Of a stretch of 64,000 nucleotides of DNA, positions 34,901 to 41,530 are shown in pieces. Location of the stretch: NCBI RefSeq assembly GCF_001294575.1, contig NZ_CP012676.1:1364001-1428000 (forward strand). The letters run 5' to 3'. The notes below the pieces were generated by a model. The model had not been told where the DNA came from. It saw nothing but the letters and a program-made list of their open reading frames with translations, and ran no database searches. Every line of letters starts with the position of its first letter. Positions within the stretch are counted from its first letter, which is position 1. A program made the translations under genes and the position numbers. The stretch comes from Pseudomonas versuta (GTDB lineage: Bacteria; Pseudomonadota; Gammaproteobacteria; Pseudomonadales; Pseudomonadaceae).

Positions 34901-37059
34901 TCTTCGTTACCGGGGTCGTAGCTGGTCTCCCGAAATACCCGGCCCAACACGTCATATTCGCCAGTCCAGGCGGTATAAGTCTCACCGCTGTCGGTCTGTT
35001 TTTCTCGACGAATTTCCCGGCCCATACCATCTAGCCAGACCGTTTCCTTACGCCCCGAAGCGCCTATTCGGCTCTGGCAACGCTCGCTTGCTGACAACGA
35101 ATAGGCCCAATTGACCTCGGCCTCGAACGCCGAATCCGGGGCGGCGACCTCTTGTACTACACGGCCCAGGGCATCGTGGGCAAAGGCGATGCGCATTTGC
35201 TCATCGGTCTGCTCGGTGACCATCAGGCCCGAGTAAATATCCTGCGAGGATTGGGAGCTGGATTCATGCCCGTCGTGGCCGGTGAAGGTGACGTTTTCCT
35301 GAAGCACCGCATGCTCAAGCGACCGTGCATTGCGGGCTTGGTTGAGCTGGTAGCTGTAGGAGCGGGTGGTGCTTTTACCCTGCACGGTCTGAGTTTCACT
35401 GAGCATGCGACCGTGGTGGGGCGATGCTGGATCGACGATAAAGGTCTGGCTGGAACGGCCCAGCTCGGTACGTTTTTCGCCCTCCACCAGCAACAGTTTC
35501 TCCTCGCTGCTCTGGATAAAGGTCGGCAGTGCAAACTCGGGCGCATCCTGACGTACTGGCAATGATTGATAGCGATATTGAGTCTGCTTCACCGGACCCT
35601 CGGTGCCGGGTGGCGGACTCACTGTGCGACTTTTCAGACGGGTAATCCTGCCCAACGGATCGGCCGGGCAGTTGTCGGTCTCACCACTGACCGGGTAATA
35701 CTCCGACGCTTCAATGCCACCCAATGCATTGCGGTGCCACACCGGGTTGCCCAAGTCGTCGTAACGGGTTTCTTCTTCAGTGCTCAGTTCACGCAGCACC
35801 CGCTGCCCGTCCAGCCGCGCCTTGCGGGTAATCACCTTGTGCGGGAACTGGAAGTAAGGCAGTTGCCGGGCAATGGGCAGCCAGGGCTCGTCGTAATAGG
35901 TGGTCTCGGTTTCCTGCAAGGTCTGGCCCTGTAACGTGCGTTCGCGGGTCAGCAGATGGAAACGGTTAAAGGTGCGGGATACCGTTTGCAAAACAGTACC
36001 CCGGGCATCCATCAGAGTTTCGGTAGAGCCATAAAGGAAATCGCCACCCCCTGTCAGGTGGTAAAGATTGTCCTCACGGTTGCGCCACTGGCGCACCGCC
36101 GGCCAGCCGAAGTAATTGTTGGAGCCATAAAGGCCGTAGTCATAACGAACCAGCTGCACCGGCTGGCCGTCACCCGGATCCTTGCGGGTCTGACTGACCA
36201 CCGGCATCCGTGGGAACGGCGCGCCCGGCGGCAACGCCAGGCCGTTGGCCTCGCTGTAGGTCACTTCCTCGGTACTGCCGGTGGGCTGGGTGCATTTGCT
36301 CAGCAACAACAAGCCCGAGCTCGCGGTGCTGTAGTCAAACTGCCAGCCGTTATTGGGCAATCCGTCCACCGTCACCCGGCGCAACTGCCCGGAGATGCGC
36401 TGAAAAGTCATCACCATCTGTGAGGGAGTGTCGGGTTGCAGAGTCAGATGGGTAAGCTGGCCTTCGTAGGCAAGTGCCACCAGTGTACGGCCCTGGGCAT
36501 CGCTGACTTGCTGCAAATAAGCCGCGTTGCCGATCGAGCGCCAGTCAAAACTCAGGGCACTGCCATCGGCTCCCACCAGGGTGCTGACCACCCACAGGCT
36601 CGGATGCCCGGCCAATGGAATCAGGCGCTCACAGGTGCCGTCGTTATGCCGCACCCACATCTCCTGGCGCTGAACCGTAACCGTCACCACCGGCAAGCGA
36701 ACGTCCGGGAAGCGCATGCCCTGGCCAACAATCTCGCCGCGAAAACGCTCGCCGGAATTGAGCTGCAACTGCTGACTGGCGCCGTCCCAGGACGTGGTGC
36801 CGAGCATCCAGCCCAGGCCAAAACCCTGATCCTCGGTCATCAAGGGGCTGTAACCCAGACGCAGCTGGCTGATCGGCCCGCGCAGATCGTTGGCGGCGCC
36901 GGTGGGCAGGCTCACCGAGGCCGAGAATGAACCGGTGCGTGGGTCGACCCCGGCACTGATGCTGCTCATGAAGTTGTAGGCACCGGAATAAACGTCGCCA
37001 GTACTGAACAGGCTGGCGGCGGATCGGGTGTCGGGGGTGTGGTCAGTTGGATTGGTCAT
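31990..37059 (-). CDS. Rhs/YD-repeat polymorphic toxin-like protein
   Basis: A 1689-residue Rhs-family protein. The N-terminal region (FSTGDVYSGAYNFMSSISAGVDPRTGSFSASV) precedes many YD-type repeats such as YDALGRVVQEV, YDGLGRLVWEK and YDALGNLKRDE. The Rhs core ends with RFHSRDSLSPFGEGGLNGYAY and DPVNRIDPSGH near residue 1395. The variable C-terminal tail of about 294 residues starts with two hydrophobic helices (WLLPAVGIAFALVGTVASF) and ends in an unrecognised domain rich in His, Asp and Arg. No PAAR or VgrG gene is nearby. ATG 37059 follows GGGAATAGCC. It is probably a secreted toxin, but the toxic activity is unknown. Confidence 0.85.
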   Translation of the reverse strand: MTNPTDHTPDTRSAASLFSTGDVYSGAYNFMSSISAGVDPRTGSFSASVSLPTGAANDLRGPISQLRLGYSPLMTEDQGFGLGWMLGTTSWDGASQQLQLNSGERFRGEIVGQGMRFPDVRLPVVTVTVQRQEMWVRHNDGTCERLIPLAGHPSLWVVSTLVGADGSALSFDWRSIGNAAYLQQVSDAQGRTLVALAYEGQLTHLTLQPDTPSQMVMTFQRISGQLRRVTVDGLPNNGWQFDYSTASSGLLLLSKCTQPTGSTEEVTYSEANGLALPPGAPFPRMPVVSQTRKDPGDGQPVQLVRYDYGLYGSNNYFGWPAVRQWRNREDNLYHLTGGGDFLYGSTETLMDARGTVLQTVSRTFNRFHLLTRERTLQGQTLQETETTYYDEPWLPIARQLPYFQFPHKVITRKARLDGQRVLRELSTEEETRYDDLGNPVWHRNALGGIEASEYYPVSGETDNCPADPLGRITRLKSRTVSPPPGTEGPVKQTQYRYQSLPVRQDAPEFALPTFIQSSEEKLLLVEGEKRTELGRSSQTFIVDPASPHHGRMLSETQTVQGKSTTRSYSYQLNQARNARSLEHAVLQENVTFTGHDGHESSSQSSQDIYSGLMVTEQTDEQMRIAFAHDALGRVVQEVAAPDSAFEAEVNWAYSLSASERCQSRIGASGRKETVWLDGMGREIRREKQTDSGETYTAWTGEYDVLGRVFRETSYDPGNEDTPALSLSTERTFDDWGNVLTETGADGVTQHTQADPVALTGTRWQTDANGVDGAKTVTTHTLDGKPLTEQLYSADGVLQHELSWSYDGLGRCISQSDAMGRETRQDWDARDRLVSTTLPDGSLIKRTYAEGHDGELPATVSITHPSLGSNEVLLGERKYDGLGRLVWEKVGQSVSEWQYAEGQIHAHTQTLPDGTQVQTERQPELGGALLSLEAPGISVFNKYDPLSGRLLEAQGNLGMQKDHWSPSGLLTKADYNWQGDQPRSQQQTTTPAGKVTRLTDADGAEQRCQYDEFGRLSVQQGPDVTISVTYDAASRIHQQRTQSKDGARDMTVTLSYDNLGRPARRTTETHTPSAQHVEVQTQQWRKDGKLTQRELTRDGVLIRRETFDYDIRGRMVAQRLVGEELPEDAHGQTYREQHFEYDALDNVRSLETLFADASANNVTTFTYNPSDLTQLINISHSRSDYPTPVTLEYDALGNLKRDERGNPLHYDTLGRLIGVTLPTGERRWHYGPAGNIIKTEDLRGPRWRYHTSGQLSCELGEDTQTRWVRAGAVPVAESRLASAVRKVMLLGTDAQGSVTTEAEDGINTPVYGAYGQSQPGASRLGYAGALREQDSGWYFLGDYRIYNPALMRFHSRDSLSPFGEGGLNGYAYCAGDPVNRIDPSGHSWLDWLLPAVGIAFALVGTVASFGALAAPTAALTASYVTAVTTATLSAVSLAADVASIALLATGNENAGRILGWVGMATGLASAAPSIAGAAAKGVKKAGKFVGAWQQKLQNAGGRSRGIPGQAQRVGSSAPMRDMDLSYLLEQGPTRDSFLPRLSRGDLQNIGQTNSANRLAVYANKPITPLQLPPRATPIRDGRLLAWEHNGIRTTRGGYPQIENPNFVREVRRIASGQHPDFYPHQLTQAGIDPNKIQHLDPFYYEAQELQRVGGAAPFAENLVEHPLFLEDLLWRHRNQLAQHANLIRMQ

Positions 37060-37517
37060 GATGGCTATTCCCTGGTTGGCTGGAACGGAATAGCAAAATA
37101 GGAGCGCGCAGTTGAGGCGAACAATGAGCACGGGCTGTAAGGGGCGCCGGCACAAAAAGCCACGTCGGCAGGGCAGGGCAGGTGCTGTCTGGGAGTATTG
37201 CGGCGGCCATCGAATGGCTCGGACCGGTAAGCGCACCGCGCTGGTTGTTGTCATTTTCAGCGCGACAATTGAATTTCTTGCTATAAACGCACTCCATTAG
37301 CCCCTGCGTGACACGTTTTTCGTCGTTTTCCATGTTTTGCTGGACAAATAGCTGTCATTTCAGTTGCTGACTCGATAAGTCGGCCTTAGACTGCCGCCCC
37401 TCGTAAATTGAGTGCCGGGTGGCGCTTGAAATAGATAGCACCTAACTGGTTGGGATGAAGAACGGTCAGGACGCTCCCTAATTCGCCTTAATGCACGTAT
37501 TTTTTATAGAGAAATCA
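37060..37517. other. Intergenic region between divergent rhs and dksA-like genes
   Basis: About 460 bases without a credible gene. It must contain the promoters of the two divergent genes. The 37250-37440 part is AT-richer, but no clear -35/-10 pair or operator stands out. Confidence 0.4.
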
Positions 37518-37922
37518 ATGACAAAGGATAAGTTGCTGGCCATGCCGGCGGATGACTACATGAATGCCGAGCAACATGCTTTTTTCAGCGAGCTGTTGCA
37601 AAACATGAAGGTTGAAACCCACGAGCGTATTGAGCAGAACCGCATCGCCATCGAAAGCCTGGACACTCCGGCCGACCCTGCGGACGCCGCTTCGGTTGAA
37701 GAAGAGCGTACCTGGCTGGTGAACTCTATCGATCGCGATCAGCGTATGCTGCCTCAGCTGGAACAAGCGCTGGAACGCATCAAAGATGACAGCTTCGGCT
37801 GGTGTGATGACAGTGGCGAGGCAATCGGCCTTAAGCGCCTGCTGATCAGCCCTACCACCAAGTACTGCATCGAAGCTCAAGAGCGTCATGAGCAAATCGA
37901 CAAGCATCAGCGTCAGGCCTGA
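37518..37922 (+). CDS. DksA/TraR-family RNA polymerase regulator, reduced-cysteine type
   Basis: A 134-residue protein with the DksA coiled coil (AFFSELLQNMKVETHERIEQNRIAIESLDTP), the coiled-coil tip DPADAAS (aspartates that reach the secondary channel of RNA polymerase) and a C-terminal globular domain. The zinc site is degenerate: WCDDSGEAIGLKRL and TKYCIEAQE keep one cysteine each where classic DksA has CxxC pairs. This resembles the zinc-independent DksA2 type of pseudomonads. ATG 37518 aligns with MTKDKLLAMPADDYM; a longer frame starts at 37491. Confidence 0.85.
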   Translation: MTKDKLLAMPADDYMNAEQHAFFSELLQNMKVETHERIEQNRIAIESLDTPADPADAASVEEERTWLVNSIDRDQRMLPQLEQALERIKDDSFGWCDDSGEAIGLKRLLISPTTKYCIEAQERHEQIDKHQRQA

Positions 37923-37963
37923 TTGTTTGGCCTTGCAGCAGCCGCGCCACGCGGCTGTTGCAG

Positions 37964-37991
37964 GATGCAGGCGTTCGCTCTGCATCTTTTT
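37964..37991 (+). terminator. Rho-independent terminator after dksA-like gene
   Basis: A 7-base perfect stem GATGCAG (37964-37970) / CTGCATC (37980-37986) with a 9-base loop is followed by TTTTTG. A second, GC-rich hairpin (GCAGCAGCCGC with GCGGCTGTTGC, 37935-37961) lies just before it. Confidence 0.7.
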
Positions 37992-38105
37992 GTTGTAAAT
38001 CCCCCCCCAACATCCTGTGAGCATTGAGCTGGTCGGGCTTGTTGCGTCTACTTATATTTGGCGCGGCATTTTTGCGCGCAGCCGAAATAATCGAGGACAG
38101 GATTG

Positions 38106-39449
38106 ATGAGCAATACAAGCAACGCAGGACGAGTGTTGCGGGTCGGTATCTTTTTTGATGGCACGGCCAATAACCAGTTCAATAGCCTGCAGGGACAGCA
38201 GCGCCAGGAACAGGGGCTGATGATTGATGCCGGCAGCAGCTATGCCGGTGTACCGACCAATATTGCCAGGCTGCTCCAGTGCTACCCGGCGCAGTCCGGG
38301 TTTGATCCCGCAGGCTGCGCAGTGACCTCGCTGTACATCGGTGGCATCGGCACCACTACCGGCTGGCCCGATACTCCGTTTCCGGGGCAGACCTATGGTC
38401 GTGGCAAAACTGGGGTGCTGGGCAAGGCCGAACAGGCTCTGGCGCAGCTGACCGAATGCTTGAAGCATTTTGTAGCGCTGCTGGCACCGCAGACCCTGAA
38501 CCGCCTGCAGCTGGATCTGTTTGGGTTCAGTCGTGGCGCTGCGGCGGCCCGCCATTTTGTAAACCTGTTCAACGCCGACGGATTAAAAACGCAACTGGCA
38601 TTAGCCGCCGATTTTGAGTGTGCCATCCACTTTATCGGTTTGTTCGACACCGTCGCCGCAATGGGCGGGCTGGAGGATTGGGGCGATGTCGGCGATGACG
38701 TTAACCCCGGACTCAACCTGTACCTGAGCCCGGATTGTGCGCAGCAGGTCGTCCAGCTGAGCGCACGGGATGAACAACGGCGTAATTTTTCGTTGACCCG
38801 TATCGCCCCGCAATGGCCCATGGATGTTGCGGTACCAGGGGCGCATGCCGACGTTGGCGGCGGTTATCCGCTGGATATGCAGGAACAGGTTTTTTTGACC
38901 CGCTGGCAGAGCAATCTGGTGCCGCCGTCCACTGCCATTGAACAGACCCGGGCCTGGAAGTTGACCCAGGCTCAGTTACTGGCCTGCCAGGCCGAGGACT
39001 TGATTGACCCTCTGGCTCCGGATGATTTTCTGCGGCTACGCACTGTTGAGCGCAATGAAGGCTCGCGCGAGGACCCGATGAAGCGGGTGCAGGCTGCGGT
39101 GTTTATGCAGCGCAGGATAGATGGCCGTCTGGCACGGGTGTACTTGCGGATCATGCATGCTCTGGCTTGTGAGCACGGTGTTCCTTTCAGGGCATTGCCC
39201 GGTGAACAGGCCGAACTGCCTGATGAGTTGCTGGCGATCATGGCCAGGCTTGCGGAGCAGGTGCGCCAGGGAGCTGTCCAGCTCACAGCCGACGAAGAGC
39301 GCTTATTACGCCAGCGTTACATCCACCGGTCTGCTAACTGGAATGCGGGTGTGGGGGCGGGTGAGGCAGCGGTGCAAAGGGCTTTTTTCAACATTCCCCA
39401 GGAAGGCGGACGCTCGGTCTACGATCAGAAAGCCCCGGATTACGCGTAG
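38106..39449 (+). CDS. DUF2235 alpha/beta hydrolase (T6SS lipase-like)
   Basis: A 447-residue protein of the DUF2235 family. The N-terminal motif VGIFFDGTANN and the nucleophile elbow GFSRGAA (Ser142) are characteristic; PGAHADVGGGYP supplies the likely Asp/His part of the triad. Relatives include Tle1-type phospholipase effectors of type VI secretion, but no vgrG, PAAR or immunity gene accompanies it here. Closeness to the Rhs gene suggests an antagonism or toxin-related island. ATG 38106 overlaps a TTG codon and is preferred. Confidence 0.8.
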   Translation: MSNTSNAGRVLRVGIFFDGTANNQFNSLQGQQRQEQGLMIDAGSSYAGVPTNIARLLQCYPAQSGFDPAGCAVTSLYIGGIGTTTGWPDTPFPGQTYGRGKTGVLGKAEQALAQLTECLKHFVALLAPQTLNRLQLDLFGFSRGAAAARHFVNLFNADGLKTQLALAADFECAIHFIGLFDTVAAMGGLEDWGDVGDDVNPGLNLYLSPDCAQQVVQLSARDEQRRNFSLTRIAPQWPMDVAVPGAHADVGGGYPLDMQEQVFLTRWQSNLVPPSTAIEQTRAWKLTQAQLLACQAEDLIDPLAPDDFLRLRTVERNEGSREDPMKRVQAAVFMQRRIDGRLARVYLRIMHALACEHGVPFRALPGEQAELPDELLAIMARLAEQVRQGAVQLTADEERLLRQRYIHRSANWNAGVGAGEAAVQRAFFNIPQEGGRSVYDQKAPDYA

Positions 39450-39573
39450 GCAAAACAGAGATTGTTACGGTTTATGCAATTGATCTATGCCGTACATAGC
39501 TTTTTCCGATGGGTATTTGCCACTACCATAGGCAACATCGTTAGGTTGCTAACTAATTGCTGGAGAAATCATC

Positions 39574-39792
39574 ATGCCTAATCAGGTTGATGTTGCCGTA
39601 ATGATCGGCAGCGGTGTTCCCAAGGGCTTGCGAGAAACGGGGCAGAAGGTCTGCTGGGTGGTGCTGGTCAATGGCGAGCAGCGCGGTACGGCTTTTTCCA
39701 ATCGCCCGGAAGCCGAAGAGTGCCGCGCTGCATGGCTGGCGCAGCTGGGCACAAGCCATGAGTGCAATGCGGGGCATGCTCAGCGCGCTTGA
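39574..39792 (+). CDS. Small protein of unknown function
   Basis: A 72-residue soluble protein (MPNQVDVAVMIGSGVPKG...). TGGAGAAATCATC before the ATG gives a good ribosome site. It contains VCWVVLVNGEQRGTAFSNRPEAEE, suggesting a small beta-sheet domain, and no known motif. I do not recognise a function. Confidence 0.6.
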   Translation: MPNQVDVAVMIGSGVPKGLRETGQKVCWVVLVNGEQRGTAFSNRPEAEECRAAWLAQLGTSHECNAGHAQRA

Positions 39793-39812
39793 TGCAATAC
39801 AAAGTGTTGGAT

Positions 39813-40043
39813 CTAGGAATTGAGGGCGCCAGCGTCCACTGCGGCTTTTAATTCTTTTGCCGATTGCCTGGCGGCATCTGCGGCCTGTTCGGCTGTCTTG
39901 AACCAACGATCCTTCTCGACCTGATGGTAGGTGACTGTTGTTAGCGGTGGTTTGGCCCGCATGATGATCACTGCCTGAAATTCGCCGTCAACGTCTTTGG
40001 ACTCACCGCGGATAAAAAATTCGCCAATATCAAATTCCGTCAC
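39813..40043 (-). CDS. Small conserved-looking protein of unknown function
   Basis: A 76-residue protein starting at a GTG (VTEFDIGEFFIRGESKD) preceded by AAGGGAAAG; the frame continues to 40091 but lacks a better site. A beta-rich N-terminal half (FQAVIIMRAKPPLTTVTYH) is followed by an amphipathic helix (TAEQAADAARQSAKELKAAV). It is convergent with the 72-residue gene; stops are 20 bases apart. Function unknown. Confidence 0.6.
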   Translation of the reverse strand: MTEFDIGEFFIRGESKDVDGEFQAVIIMRAKPPLTTVTYHQVEKDRWFKTAEQAADAARQSAKELKAAVDAGALNS

Positions 40044-40508
40044 GTGTCGCTTTCCCTTGGAGGTAATGGAGCCTGCATAACCGGGCGGCATGGGCCAGGT
40101 CGATTTTTACGCGAGTATGGCAGCAGTTGACTGTGCGTGGCGCAGTTAACTCATCCATGCGACGAAAGCCCTGTCCAGCAGGGACTCAATCGGGCAGAAA
40201 ATGCATTGATTGCTGAACAGACAAGAGGATGTCTATACCCAACTTCGCGTATGACCCGTTAGAATGGCGCCCCCGGCTATATTTTTCAGCCAGCTTTAGC
40301 TGATACAGGCGCTGCTTCAATCTGTAGTGCCTGTTCGCCGGGTTAATCATGGCGGGGTCTATCAGTCTGAATGTTACATGCCACTCCTGACTCGAGCAGT
40401 CAGGAGCACTTGTCGTACTTTGTTTTTAATCAAGTAGCTCTGGTCTTTTTTTCTGCTGCCGGTGGTTTGCCCCGGTCAGTTTCATTTCAGGTTTTCGAGG
40501 GTTTTGCG
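40044..40508. other. Intergenic region
   Basis: About 465 bases with no supported gene. It should hold divergent promoters for the small minus-strand gene and the following plus-strand gene. No operator or RNA structure recognised. Confidence 0.35.
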
Positions 40509-40979
40509 TTGGCAGTCAGTAATTTGGAAATGCACGCGTTGTTTGTTCTGGGTGACTTGCGGGCCCGCTTGGTCAAGCTGTTCCATTCACGCTTTGTATA
40601 CGTCACCGAGCAAAATGCTGAAGGTATTTACATCGCTGAAATTGATACTGAAACAGCGCTGGTGGTAGATGACAAGCCGGGCCTGGAACTCAAGGTAGGT
40701 GATCATTTTCGCGCTGCAGTGTTGCCCAGCCGCGAAGGTGGCAAGTTCGAAATAAAATTTCGCGACATCAAGATGACCATCTACGGTATCGGTGAATACG
40801 CCTATGTTGCCTCACCACTGGGTGAAGGGGTGGTATTCAAGGAAGGCCAGACCGTCATGTTGATCTTTGCCGCCAAAGAGCAACTTACCGAAGGTTTGAG
40901 CAAAACACTCAAGGCCGTGACCGCCAAAGCCGCCAAATGGCCCAAGGGCGAATTGACCTTCAAGGCCAGCAAAGAGTGA
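40509..40979 (+). CDS. Conserved-looking cytoplasmic protein of unknown function
   Basis: A 156-residue protein with no signal peptide or membrane segment. The TTG at 40509 has GAGGG eight bases upstream and is taken as the start; ATG 40530 (EMHALF) is the alternative, and the frame is open back to 40371. The sequence is rich in beta strands (FVYVTEQNAEGIYIAEID, FEIKFRDIKMTIYGIGEYAYVAS) and ends with a basic helix (KTLKAVTAKAAKWPKG). I do not recognise the family. Confidence 0.6.
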   Translation: MAVSNLEMHALFVLGDLRARLVKLFHSRFVYVTEQNAEGIYIAEIDTETALVVDDKPGLELKVGDHFRAAVLPSREGGKFEIKFRDIKMTIYGIGEYAYVASPLGEGVVFKEGQTVMLIFAAKEQLTEGLSKTLKAVTAKAAKWPKGELTFKASKE

Positions 40980-41016
40980 CACGCGTCGCTGACAAATACG
41001 CCGCCCGCTGCTGCGT

Positions 41017-41127
41017 CCCTGCGCATTACGATTGCTTCGCAACCGGACGTAGCCTGCGGCAACTGCTACATCTGTAGCAGCTGACGAGTGAAACGAGGCT
41101 GCGTTCGAGCGCAGCTCGCAAAACCTG
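41017..41127. repeat. 111-bp direct repeat, copy 1
   Basis: Near-identical to 41181-41291 with two mismatches seen (CGGCAACTGC vs CGGCGACTGC; GCTGCGTTC vs GCTGCTTTC). The period is 164 bases. Internal dyads are present, for example CTGCTACA-TC-TGTAGCAG and CGAGCGCAGCTCG. It is likely a Pseudomonas intergenic repeat family. Confidence 0.85.
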
Positions 41128-41180
41128 GCGCCCCCTCATCGTTTAGATGCGCCGCACGTTGCTGCGTCCGTCCGCTGCGG

Positions 41181-41291
41181 CCCTGCGCATTACGATTGCT
41201 TCGCAACCGGACGTAGCCTGCGGCGACTGCTACATCTGTAGCAGCTGACGAGTGAAACGAGGCTGCTTTCGAGCGCAGCTCGCAAAACCTG
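41181..41291. repeat. 111-bp direct repeat, copy 2
   Basis: Second copy of the 41017-41127 repeat, exactly 164 bases away. It contains the same short dyads around CTGCTACATCTGTAGCAG. Confidence 0.85.
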
Positions 41292-41530
41292 TAACCCCTT
41301 TTTCGACTGCTGCGCACTCGATCGCAGCCCCGTGCCTCGTCAGCCACTACCCAGTCCCTCCCTCAAATAGCCTAGGCCTTATGGACGATGTCCGGGTCCC
41401 GGGCCAGCTTGATGATCGATCCCACTCAAGAGGGGCTGATAAACCGGCCGCAACCAGAAAAATAATAAAAATGTGCGAGGGATCGTGAGCATGAGCGCCA
41501 TCGTCTTTTCATTAGCTGTGCGAGGTCGAA
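41292..41530. other. Control region of the first RND operon
   Basis: About 240 bases without a gene between the repeat and the RND gene. It holds the 18-bp palindrome at 41372 and an AATAATAAAA stretch at 41461-41470 about 89 bases further on, an arrangement also found before the YCF48-RND operon. Confidence 0.5.
41372..41389 (+). promoter_or_regulatory. Candidate LuxR-family operator, copy R1
   Basis: An 18-base imperfect palindrome, CTAGGCCT-TA-TGGACGAT, 142 bases before the RND gene. It shares TAG-N7-GGACGATG with copies at 50355 and 59721, and the dyad resembles an ideal CTAGTCCA-TT-TGGACTAG. Confidence 0.6.

Noticed and set aside
40980..41300. Possible CRISPR-like array
   Set aside because: Only two 111-bp copies occur, far longer than CRISPR repeats, with no further units and no cas genes.
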